From Chitinophagaceae bacterium (lineage in GTDB: Bacteria; Bacteroidota; Bacteroidia; Chitinophagales; Chitinophagaceae), in NCBI GenBank assembly GCA_023957575.1, contig JAMLGU010000001.1, forward strand, positions 620,001 to 684,000: a DNA stretch of 64,000 bases, in the 5' to 3' direction. A program made the position numbers and the translations under genes. This document shows, one piece after another, positions 1 to 9,732 of the stretch. The notes below the pieces were generated by a model. It was not told the origin of the DNA. It worked only from the letters and a program-made list of their open reading frames with translations, and ran no database searches. Within the stretch, counting starts at the first letter, position 1. Each line of letters opens with the position of its first letter.

Positions 1-1
1 A

Positions 2-1096
2 AGAAAACAAATCAGTCTGAACTTAGGTCAAATCAGATATGGTACAGGACAATGGAAAGATTTAGATGGTAATTTGACAGCATTGGGCGCTGCATGGACT
101 TATGCAAGAGACAGTGCAAGTGTTGACTTTAGTTTCACATATCCCACACCGGCTGGTTATGCACCTGATGATTATTCTACAGGAAAGAATTTAAGTGATT
201 TGACAATTGCTTCAAAAACCGGTAATTCTATTGATCATGCAGTAACTCCATATATTTATGATTACTTTACTACATTAAATCAGAGAGTTCCATATGCAGG
301 TCCAATGAATTGTTATGATAATCTGTGGGCATCTTCTACTGCTGCCGCTCCCTCACCTGTAGCTACTCCTGGTTCTGTAACTCCTGCTGTTAACAACAAT
401 ATGAGATTAAGGAGTTTCTTCAACAGCTGGATTTCGTTGAACAATAATGGTAGTTGGCCGGTGGAATCTAATGGTTCCGGTATTGGAAACGGAAGTGGTC
501 CTATTAATGATTATGGTAAAAACCATAGTGATGGTGGCGCTTACGATGTAACTCCTCCTGCTATGACTTTTGACCATTGGACACATTATAACGGTAAAAA
601 GGCATACACAAATACTAATGTTCCTTATGGATTAAATAATATACCGGCTCCTCCGGTTGATGCAGATTATCCTTGGGGTGGTATCGTTATCCGCAATGGT
701 ATCATTTATGTAAACTATTATATTGCTAATGGTGGTTCCATAAGCCGTTGTGGTACTCGTCTTCCTTGGCAGGAACAAGGTTATGAAGGACCAAGTGTAC
801 CTTATATGTACACTTCACCATATTGGCAGTATAACGGTAGCACCTTTACATATAGCTTCCTGTTACCTAAGGGTTATGGTAGCTTTACCAGTCCACATAC
901 TTATAATACCAATGCGTATGCAAGTGGTCCATGGCCTGGTAATCAGAATTTCTCTTGCCAAGGTCAGTATTTCAAAGGCGACTTTATTCCTAAAGCAAAT
1001 TACAGAGATGATATGCTGATTAGGTTTAAAATTCAAACTATTCCTTCAAGCCGCCATACAGGTATTGTGGCAAAGGATAAAGCAAATATTAATTAA
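2..1096 (+). CDS. Hypothetical protein, 3' part only (cut by window edge)
   Basis: The reading frame is open from base 2, so the gene starts before the window and only about 364 C-terminal residues are visible. An internal TTG at 74 is not a convincing start because the frame stays open upstream. The protein is rich in Asn, Gly, Tyr, Pro and Ser, with many aromatic residues and few charges, typical of a secreted or surface beta-rich protein. The last 30 residues are more basic (RDDMLIRFKIQ, then a Lys/Asn-rich tail). I recognise no domain and give no function. It is followed within 25 bases by a strong intrinsic terminator, so it ends its transcription unit. Confidence 0.7.
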   Translation, partial: RKQISLNLGQIRYGTGQWKDLDGNLTALGAAWTYARDSASVDFSFTYPTPAGYAPDDYSTGKNLSDLTIASKTGNSIDHAVTPYIYDYFTTLNQRVPYAGPMNCYDNLWASSTAAAPSPVATPGSVTPAVNNNMRLRSFFNSWISLNNNGSWPVESNGSGIGNGSGPINDYGKNHSDGGAYDVTPPAMTFDHWTHYNGKKAYTNTNVPYGLNNIPAPPVDADYPWGGIVIRNGIIYVNYYIANGGSISRCGTRLPWQEQGYEGPSVPYMYTSPYWQYNGSTFTYSFLLPKGYGSFTSPHTYNTNAYASGPWPGNQNFSCQGQYFKGDFIPKANYRDDMLIRFKIQTIPSSRHTGIVAKDKANIN

Positions 1097-1118
1097 TTAA
1101 TTTAGTTAATTGAATATC

Positions 1119-1150
1119 AAAAAAAAGACCGGATTTCCGGTCTTTTTTTT
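1119..1150 (+). terminator. Intrinsic terminator after the first gene
   Basis: The perfect 7-bp stem GACCGGA/TCCGGTC (1127-1133 with 1136-1142) has a 2-base loop. Eight A lie before it and eight T after it. It can work in both directions, but here it ends the gene that stops at 1096. Confidence 0.9.
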
Positions 1151-1175
1151 TATTTTTGAAAAAATTATTTCGATA

Positions 1176-1625
1176 ATGAATATGAAAAGGCTTTTATGGG
1201 GCTTGGCTGTTTTTATTCTGTTTGGGGCATGTAACGGTTTAGGAAATGGAGATAAAAATTATGTAAAGAACTATGGCAGTGGCATTGCATCAGGTAAAGA
1301 CGATTCTACCACTATTAGGTGGGAAAGTACTTTCTATGATTTAGGCGTACGTAAAAGAGGCCCCGATATTGATGTGGAATATACATTTAAAAATACAGGT
1401 GATAAGCCTTTTTTAATTGATTCAATTTATGGCACCTGTGGTTGCACTTTATTCGATTTTCCGCGCAAACCTGTTGCTCCAGGGAAATCGGGCTCGGTTA
1501 CCATAAGGTATGTAAGCAGTGAGCAACCACTTGCAATTATGCAAAGAAGTATTTATTTGAAAACCAACACCAAAGGTCATCCTTATCATACCTTAGCTTT
1601 TCACATCGAGTTATCTGAAAAGTGA
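1176..1625 (+). CDS. DUF1573-domain lipoprotein
   Basis: The 149-residue protein begins MNMKRLLWGLAVFILFGAC, a lipoprotein signal with Cys at about residue 19. Upstream in-frame codons run through the terminator stem, so ATG 1176 (or ATG 1182) is preferred to a TTG at 1110. Residues about 45-140 match DUF1573: a strand with DLG, then EYTFKNTGDKP, the GTCGCT motif, and VAPGKSGSVTIRY. DUF1573 is an immunoglobulin-like beta-sandwich found in exported proteins of Bacteroidota; its biochemical role is not established. The protein should sit in the periplasm or on the outer membrane. It is close to two other small lipoprotein genes but has its own gap of 232 bases downstream. Confidence 0.85.
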   Translation: MNMKRLLWGLAVFILFGACNGLGNGDKNYVKNYGSGIASGKDDSTTIRWESTFYDLGVRKRGPDIDVEYTFKNTGDKPFLIDSIYGTCGCTLFDFPRKPVAPGKSGSVTIRYVSSEQPLAIMQRSIYLKTNTKGHPYHTLAFHIELSEK

Positions 1626-1748
1626 TTCAGGGAATAGCGCTGGAATCTATTGTAGCAAGTGGGGCTTTTTCGATGCTTTTTAGAATGGAGTAGCATCTTT
1701 TTAAATAGTTAGAATTCAAAAATATTAAATTTTCTATTTAACAAAAAA

Positions 1749-1782
1749 TTGGTTAAAAGCAAGTCCGACTTTTTTATCTTTG
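1749..1782 (+). promoter_or_regulatory. Bacteroidota-type promoter for the 1858 gene
   Basis: TATCTTTG at 1775-1782 fits the -7 consensus TAnnTTTG, and TTGG at 1749-1752 is a possible -33 element with a 22-bp spacer. Transcription would start about 70 bases before the ATG at 1858. Confidence 0.5.
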
Positions 1783-1857
1783 CAGCTGTTTGGTTAACCT
1801 TCAAGGATAAATTGTTGGACAACTAATTGAAATACAAACTATTATAAAATACTAAAA

Positions 1858-2388
1858 ATGAAACGAATAATTAAAATTGGGCTGCTTTTAATGTTATCGG
1901 GCATACTTATTGTCTCCTGTAAATCTTCGGATAAGGAAAATCAGGATGAAAATGCTATTGATATGGAAAGTGAGGCTGCGATACGTGAAATGTTAGTTCA
2001 GGATTCCATAAAAAATGCAGAAATGCAGAGGAAAGACACCGGTTTTTCAAAAGAAATGCAACAAGCGATTAAGGATGATAAGACAACAATTACTGTATAT
2101 GATTTAGATAATAGTGATGCATCATATATGATGATGGTTAAATTGCTTTATAAAGCTAAGGATAATGAGAAATTGGCAGTAGTTTATGGGATGAAGGGAG
2201 GAGGAAAAATGGGTACCGCCATTGTACAAAAGGAAGGAGGAAAGCCTGTTACTTTACCTCAAACTAAATTTCTGGATGGTGGAAAGAATTACGTGTTTAC
2301 TGACGGAACCAACACAATTGAAACCAAAGATAATGTGATTGATGTAACGTTAAACGGGAAAAAGACTTCTTATACCAGAATTGATTAA
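1858..2388 (+). CDS. Hypothetical lipoprotein (176 aa)
   Basis: MKRIIKIGLLLMLSGILIVSC is a lipoprotein signal ending in the lipobox IVSC (Cys 21). A charged, Glu/Lys/Met-rich linker (about 22-75) follows; it may form a helix or coiled coil. The C-terminal part (about 80-176) alternates hydrophobic and polar residues as in a beta-sheet, with a Gly/Lys-rich turn (GMKGGGKMG) and a closing KKTSYTRID. I do not recognise the family. The downstream gene has a near-identical lipoprotein end (SCKSS), 69 bases away on the same strand, and the two probably form one transcription unit ended by the terminator at 2917. Confidence 0.75.
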   Translation: MKRIIKIGLLLMLSGILIVSCKSSDKENQDENAIDMESEAAIREMLVQDSIKNAEMQRKDTGFSKEMQQAIKDDKTTITVYDLDNSDASYMMMVKLLYKAKDNEKLAVVYGMKGGGKMGTAIVQKEGGKPVTLPQTKFLDGGKNYVFTDGTNTIETKDNVIDVTLNGKKTSYTRID

Positions 2389-2457
2389 TTAGTTTTGTGA
2401 ATAAATAAGAAATAACTTGATGATTTCTTTAAAATAAAATAAAAAGGATACTTTAGA

Positions 2458-2889
2458 ATGAAGAAAGCTATATTGGTAGTAATTGTATTTACATTTGGTT
2501 TGTTTTTATTGGTTTCCTGCAAGTCTTCACAAAAAGAGGATAAATATCAAAAGATACTAAAGGGAAAATGGGATTTGGCCTTATGGAACAATCAGCAGCA
2601 TGAAGGAGTATTTGTTTTTAAGGATAGTTTATTGTATTTTAATACTAATTATTCTACCGAGATATCGGTAATTAAAATTAATAAGGATACCCTTAGAGCC
2701 AATAGGGTAGGAGGCAATATGACTTTTCTGGCAGGTTATGATTACTGGATAATAGATAAAGCAGATACGTCTTATTTTAAATTAATCAGTTCGGAAGGAA
2801 ATATTACGACTGGTTATAAGAAAAAGATTTATGATGAATTGTTGAAAGAACCTGAAAAAAGAAGTGATACGGCTTTCATTGATCTGTAA
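2458..2889 (+). CDS. Hypothetical lipoprotein, lipocalin-like size (143 aa)
   Basis: The signal MKKAILVVIVFTFGLFLLVSC has lipobox LVSC with Cys 21. The mature part starts with a KxLKGKWDL segment followed by short alternating strands (GVFVFKDSLLYF, IKINKDTLRANRV). This resembles the opening of small lipocalin-like or META-type beta-barrels of Bacteroidota (KGKW... pattern), but similarity is weak and no ligand can be named. It ends with a charged tail (EPEKRSDTAFIDL). It probably shares a transcript with the lipoprotein gene at 1858 and is followed by a clear terminator. Confidence 0.7.
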   Translation: MKKAILVVIVFTFGLFLLVSCKSSQKEDKYQKILKGKWDLALWNNQQHEGVFVFKDSLLYFNTNYSTEISVIKINKDTLRANRVGGNMTFLAGYDYWIIDKADTSYFKLISSEGNITTGYKKKIYDELLKEPEKRSDTAFIDL

Positions 2890-2916
2890 ATATTTGTAAT
2901 TAAGAAAATTATATAT

Positions 2917-2953
2917 ACCCATGAGCTTCTCTTTGAGTCTCATGGGTTTTTTG
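2917..2953 (+). terminator. Intrinsic terminator
   Basis: A 9-bp perfect stem, ACCCATGAG at 2917-2925 with CTCATGGGT at 2939-2947, has a 13-base loop and a T run at 2947-2952. It lies 28 bases after the stop of the lipoprotein gene. Confidence 0.88.
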
Positions 2954-3010
2954 TGCTCTATATTTCCATAGTTATACTTCATTGCGGCCATTTTGTATCA
3001 AAAGTGTAGC

Positions 3011-3508
3011 CAAAACCTTAATTCCCTTCATTTCTTAATGTTGAAAAAAGGGGAGAGATAGCCACGAATGCACTAATGAGGGTGGATTGGCTTGAAACAT
3101 GAAGGCATTAAGAATAAATTAAGACTCAAAACCTTAATTCCCTTCATTTCTTAATGTTGAAAAAAAGAGAGAGATTGCCACGAATGCACGAATGGGGGTG
3201 GTGGAACTGAAACATTAAGGCATTAAGAATAAATTAAGACTCAAAACCTTAATTCCCTTAATTTCTTAATGTTGAAAAAAGGGGAAGATAGCCACGAATA
3301 CACGAATGAGGGTGGATTGGCTTGAAACATTAAGGCATTAAGAATAAATTAAGACCCAAAACCTTAATTTCCTTCATTTCTTAATGTTGAAAAAAGGGGA
3401 GAGATAGCCACGAATGCACGAATGAGGGTGGATTGGTTTGAAACATGAAGGCATTAAGAATAAATTAAGACCCAAAACCTTAATTTCCTTCATTTCTTAA
3501 TGTTGAAA
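3011..3508. repeat. 116-bp tandem repeat, 4.3 copies
   Basis: Units begin with CAAAACCTTAATT at 3011, 3127, 3242, 3357 and 3473, giving periods of 115-116 bp; the last copy stops after about 36 bases. Units differ by only a few substitutions and small indels. Each unit carries a conserved core GCCACGAATGCACGAAT and, on either side, complementary TTAAT-rich arms: CTTAATGTT near the left and AACATTAAG near the right, so each unit can fold into a long hairpin with the core in the loop. No reading frame crosses it. It fills the gap after the lipoprotein operon. Confidence 0.92.
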
Positions 3509-3670
3509 AAGGATTTGGCACGATTAATGCAATTAAGAATTTGCTCCTATTGCAATATCCAGAACGAGACACTGAATATAAAAGGCGAAAAGATGTATGT
3601 AAGAATTGCACAGGTGAATAAGGATGGTTCCAAATCCTATTCCAAAGTGGTGCAGGTAGTAAAAGAATAA
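3500..3670 (+). pseudogene. Short C-terminal remnant of a secreted (T9SS-like) protein
   Basis: A 56-residue frame opens at ATG 3500 inside the last partial repeat copy and stops at 3670. Its end, MYVRIAQVNKDGSKSYSK followed by VVQVVKE, resembles the stretch just before a type IX secretion sorting domain in Bacteroidota (typical form: YYRLKQVDxDGKxSYSKVV). The sorting domain itself and everything N-terminal are missing. I read it as the leftover 3' piece of a larger surface-protein gene whose 5' side was replaced by the tandem repeat. It could also be a small chance ORF. Confidence 0.45.
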
Positions 3671-3677
3671 ATACAAG

Positions 3678-3711
3678 TGATAAGTGAAAAGTGATAAGTG
3701 AAAAGTGGATA
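3678..3711. repeat. Short tandem repeat (14-bp unit)
   Basis: Two adjacent copies of GTGATAAGTGAAAA with a third partial one (GTGGATAA). It lies directly after the gene remnant and is not coding. Confidence 0.7.
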
Positions 3712-3833
3712 ACTTAAAGTGATATTCAATTCATTATCAACAATATATTATAATCGTGATACAACATATTATAATAAACATAACATTAGAAGTATAAAGA
3801 GTTTTTTTTAGTGTTTAGAGATTTGTTTGATGG

Positions 3834-3862
3834 CCCTGGGTTTCTACCCGGGGTTTCGTTGT
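3834..3862 (+). terminator. Terminator-like hairpin
   Basis: CCCTGGGT (3834-3841) pairs with ACCCGGGG (3846-3853) through eight pairs including one G-T. It has a 4-base loop and is followed by a T-rich stretch (TTTCGTTGTTTT). No intact gene is close upstream; it may have served the remnant ending at 3670. Confidence 0.5.
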
Positions 3863-4012
3863 TTTAGATGGTAGATGGTAGATTTTAGATGGTAGATGGT
3901 AGATTTTAGATGGTAGATGGTAGATTTTAGATGTTAGATGTTAGATGTTAGATTTTAGATGTTAGATTTTAGACGTTAGACGTTAGATTTTAGATTACGG
4001 ATTGCAGATTGA
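3863..4012. repeat. Simple-sequence tract of TAGATGGTAGATTT type
   Basis: About 20 reiterations of TAGATGGTAGATT, TTAGATGTTAGAT and TTAGACGTTAGAC variants follow each other without spacers. The tract passes into GATTGCAGATTGATGATTGC, a phrase seen again near 41015. A tract of the reverse-complement type occurs at 41150-41235. Confidence 0.85.
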
Positions 4013-4074
4013 TGATTGCTTACAGCCGACTGCTTTGCTCAGGGCAAATGCATCTAATTTTTAGTGTGAAAACA

Positions 4075-4212
4075 AGCCTGAAAGGCTGATATCATTATAG
4101 AAATAATCGTTTGGTCGTGTTCAAAATCCCGTAGGGATGACATTTCACCCCTTTGGGTTTCTGGAAAACAGGGTACAATCCTATTCTATTATAATTTTAT
4201 CTTTATAGGATT
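4075..4212. repeat. Series of four small hairpins
   Basis: Four short perfect inverted repeats lie in a row: AGCCT/AGGCT at 4075-4087, ATCCC/GGGAT at 4126-4138, ACCC/GGGT at 4147-4158, and AATCCTAT/ATAGGATT at 4177-4212. The loops of the first three are 3-4 bases. The phrase around the second hairpin (CCCGTAGGGATGACA) resembles a short palindromic motif widespread between genes in Bacteroidota; that link is from memory and not tested. Confidence 0.6.
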
Positions 4213-4229
4213 GATGATGATTACCTATT

Positions 4230-4570
4230 TGTGATTTTAGATTGCAGATTACAGATTTGCAGATTTCAGATTGCTTACAGCCTAAAGCCTAAAGCCTATA
4301 GCCTATAAAGGTTCAAAGTTTCAGATTTCAGATTTTAGATATGAGATATGAGATTTTAGATTTATGATTGCAGATTTGCAAATTACAGATTGCAGATTGC
4401 TTACAGCCTACAGCTTACAGCTTACAGCCTACAGCCTACAGCTTACCGCTTATAACGCCGTAGTTGAAAGCCGCAGCCGTAGCTTATTAAGGTTCAAGGT
4501 TCAAAGTTCGAGGTTCAAAGTTTCAGATTGCTTACAGCCTAAAGCCTATAGCTTACAGCCTTTTAAGTTC
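4230..4570. repeat. Mixed simple-sequence tract
   Basis: Short phrases are reiterated in blocks: GATTGCAGATTACAGA, ACAGCCTACAGCTT, AAAGCCTATAGCC, GATATGAGATATGAG and GGTTCAAGGTTCAAAG. A 70-codon open frame crosses it (4364-4576), but its product is a plain echo of the repeat (LTAYSLQ repeated), so I do not call it a gene. Confidence 0.8.
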
Positions 4571-4588
4571 TTTTAAAATAGTTTTGTT

Positions 4589-4596
4589 TATTTTTG
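4589..4596 (+). promoter_or_regulatory. Possible -7 element for the GT2 gene
   Basis: TATTTTTG fits TAnnTTTG, 37 bases before the ATG at 4634. No convincing -33 element is visible. Confidence 0.3.
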
Positions 4597-4633
4597 TCTG
4601 AATTAAAACGATTTATTTCTTTTTGTATCATTC

Positions 4634-5536
4634 ATGGACAAAACTTTGAGTATCATCATCCCGGTTTATAATGAAGAGCAGGCACTGCCATTAGTGTTGC
4701 CTGAGATTATTTCATTTGCGCAGCAGCATGGTTATCAACTGATTATGGTGAATGATGGTTCGAAGGACCGTTCATTGGAGATACTGAAGGTGCATAGCAG
4801 GGAGGAAGCCCTTTTTAAAATTGTAAATCACAAGGTAAATAAAGGATATGGCGGCGCCATCAAAAGCGGTATTCTGGCTGCCGAAACCGATTACATCATT
4901 ACCATTGATGCTGATGGGCAACACTATCTGGAAGATGTAAACAACCTGTTTGACCACCTGAAACAAACCGATGCAGATATGATTATCGGCAGCCGTGAAG
5001 GCTTGAAGGAAGCGACAATTTTCAGGGGAATTGGAAAGAAATTAATCAGATGGGTTGCAAAACAAATGATGCCGCTCACTATCTATGACATCAATTCGGG
5101 CATGAAACTGTATGATACCGAACTGGCAAAATCGTACATAAAACTTTGTCCTAACTCGATGGCATTCAGTGATATCATCGGGCTGGTGTTTATCAGCCAG
5201 CGGCATTTGGTACTGGAGCATCCCATCAATATTAAACCCAGAGTGGAGGGTAAAAGCACCATTGGCGTGCGCACTGCCTTTGATACTTTGATGGAAATTC
5301 TGAACGTGGTGATCCTCTTCAACCCCATGCGGGTTTTTCTGCCACTATCTATTCTTTTTGTTGTTCTGGGGCTGGGCTGGGCTATTCAGTTTCTGATTAT
5401 GGGACACGGGCTGAGTATCGGCGCTTCTATGCTAATCTCCGTAGGAGTCCTATTTTTTACAATAGGTCTCATCAGCGAACAACTCTCTCAACTGCGCAAA
5501 AGCAGCGTGTTAAAAATGGGTGATTCGGATTATTGA
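4634..5536 (+). CDS. GT2 family glycosyltransferase, membrane-anchored (DPM1/GtrB-like)
   Basis: The 300-residue protein has a family 2 GT-A domain at about residues 5-220: IIIPVYNEE near the start, VNDGSKD (39-45) for nucleotide binding, and the metal-binding IDADGQ (91-96). Two hydrophobic segments (about 233-255 and 264-285) anchor it in the inner membrane. This layout fits polyprenyl-phosphate sugar transferases such as dolichyl-phosphate mannose synthase and the GtrB/ArnC group, which load a sugar on a lipid carrier for periplasmic transfer. The sugar cannot be read from the sequence. It stands alone between repeat tracts; no partner flippase or second transferase is adjacent. Confidence 0.85.
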   Translation: MDKTLSIIIPVYNEEQALPLVLPEIISFAQQHGYQLIMVNDGSKDRSLEILKVHSREEALFKIVNHKVNKGYGGAIKSGILAAETDYIITIDADGQHYLEDVNNLFDHLKQTDADMIIGSREGLKEATIFRGIGKKLIRWVAKQMMPLTIYDINSGMKLYDTELAKSYIKLCPNSMAFSDIIGLVFISQRHLVLEHPINIKPRVEGKSTIGVRTAFDTLMEILNVVILFNPMRVFLPLSILFVVLGLGWAIQFLIMGHGLSIGASMLISVGVLFFTIGLISEQLSQLRKSSVLKMGDSDY

Positions 5537-5540
5537 GGGG

Positions 5541-5705
5541 GGGATAAACGCCTCACCCCGGACATCTCCTCACGGAGAGGGGGTAGGGAGCGATGAAAGG
5601 GATAAACGCCTCACCCCGGCCCTCTCCTCGCGGAGAGGGGGGTAGGAGCGATGAAAGTTGTAAACGCCTCACCCCGACCCTCTCCTCGCGGAGAGGGGGT
5701 AGAGA
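5541..5705. repeat. Three tandem copies of a 58-bp palindromic repeat
   Basis: Copies start near 5544, 5602 and 5660 (period 58). Each contains AAACGCCTCACCCCGG followed by the palindrome CCTCTCCTCGCGGAGAGG and then GTAGGAGCGATGAAA. Copy 1 has two substitutions within the palindrome. A fourth, isolated copy lies at 22984-23024. The block sits between the converging ends of the GT2 and beta-galactosidase genes and ends 3 bp short of the latter's stop codon, so the hairpins may also serve as a transcription barrier. Confidence 0.9.
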
Positions 5706-5707
5706 TA

Positions 5708-8854
<3,147 letters not shown>

Positions 8855-9186
8855 TTAAAACAGTTATTTAAATGAGTCAGTATTGAATGGAGCCGGAAAG
8901 TTAGCCAATAATTTTTATTTACCGGTTTATTTATTTTGACTGGCTAATTCTTTTTTCGAGGTGCTAAGCAAATTTTGTTCAAACAATGCTTATTCCGGTT
9001 TTGCTTCATACGATAATGGTTTCCCGATTTTTTAACAGTGGCTGCATGATGCGCCTATTTTGGTTCGGTACCGTGTAAGCGGTATCTCGCTGAAGGCAAG
9101 AAGAAGCAAAATCAGCGCCGGTGCAGCCACGCAGCCCGCCGGCTGGGGAGGCAAAAAGTAGGAATAAAAGAATGTATGCTTGTTTT

Positions 9187-9212
9187 CAAACTTTTTCCTG
9201 ATAAAAAGTTTG
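9187..9212. repeat. 10-bp perfect hairpin
   Basis: CAAACTTTTT (9187-9196) pairs perfectly with AAAAAGTTTG (9203-9212) across a 6-base loop. It lies in the left part of the structured element. Confidence 0.7.
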
Positions 9213-9241
9213 AAAAAAATCAAGGCTGTGAAGCCCTCGCT

Positions 9242-9359
9242 AAAAATGAATTTCGTTACGCTAAAATGCCTGAACTCGCTTCGTGCCTGCGTTTGATAAA
9301 GTTAGTGTTTCTGCGCTCAAACAGCAGGCATTTTTTAACGCTTCACTACATTCATTTTT
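9242..9359. other. Nested three-helix hairpin (possible structured RNA)
   Basis: Three helices are nested in one another: AAAAATGAAT (9242-9251) with ATTCATTTTT (9350-9359), 10 of 10; AAAATGCCTG (9263-9272) with CAGGCATTTT (9325-9334), 10 of 10; and GTTTGA (9291-9296) with TCAAAC (9317-9322), extended by GC pairs with one bulge. The arrangement on a common axis is unlikely by chance and would form a long stem with internal loops in RNA or single-stranded DNA. Strand of transcription is unknown. Confidence 0.6.
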
Positions 9360-9704
9360 TTAACGCTCAGGCATCAAGGCCGTTAGGCTTCGCACGATAA
9401 CGCTGCGCATGGTCGCTGGTTGCCGATTATTACCGCTGCGGAGGCGAAAAAGTAGGAATGAAATGCTTATGGAATAAAAATTTCCACATTTCAAATAAGG
9501 ATAGCTAACCGGACGAGCAGAGGAGGCTGACGATTTTTTTATAATAGCACCTCAAAAAAGGAATTAGTCTTTTGTCTTTTGAATCTGGCATGATTTTTCA
9601 GTAAAGTTAAAAAGGAGGTTTGGTTTGTTTGAAATCAAATACAACAAAACCTTAAAACTTGGTGTTTACTGTTACAAAAGGGCAGTTTCACCCGTCAAAT
9701 AGGT

Positions 9705-9712
9705 TAAATTTG
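9705..9712 (+). promoter_or_regulatory. Probable -7 element for the 9733 gene
   Basis: TAAATTTG is a perfect TAnnTTTG match, 20 bases before the ATG. The -33 region is weak. Confidence 0.45.
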
Positions 9713-9732
9713 CGTTTTTAGAAAAACAGGAT

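Larger units (their letters stand above)
9147..9459. repeat. About 310-bp structured element bounded by direct repeats
   Basis: GGAGGCAAAAAGTAGGAAT at 9147-9165 recurs as GGAGGCGAAAAAGTAGGAAT at 9440-9459. Between them lie several perfect inverted repeats (described separately), and the base composition is more GC-rich than in the flanking non-coding DNA. Open frames on both strands here look like translations of structure, not proteins. I read it as a dispersed or mobile repeat of Bacteroidota, possibly making a structured RNA. The 900-base gap around it holds no convincing gene. Confidence 0.55.

Noticed and set aside
3011..3508. CRISPR array
   Set aside because: The units repeat as a whole with period 116 and there are no distinct spacers between short identical repeats; no cas genes are nearby.
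4364..4576. 70-codon open frame rich in LTAYSLQ
   Set aside because: It is a direct translation of the ACAGCTTACAGCC simple repeat and has no independent coding signs.
9032..9400. Open frames on both strands (63 and 74 codons) in the gap before the 9733 gene
   Set aside because: They coincide with the nested hairpins, have odd composition and no start signals; they are best explained as by-products of the structured repeat.
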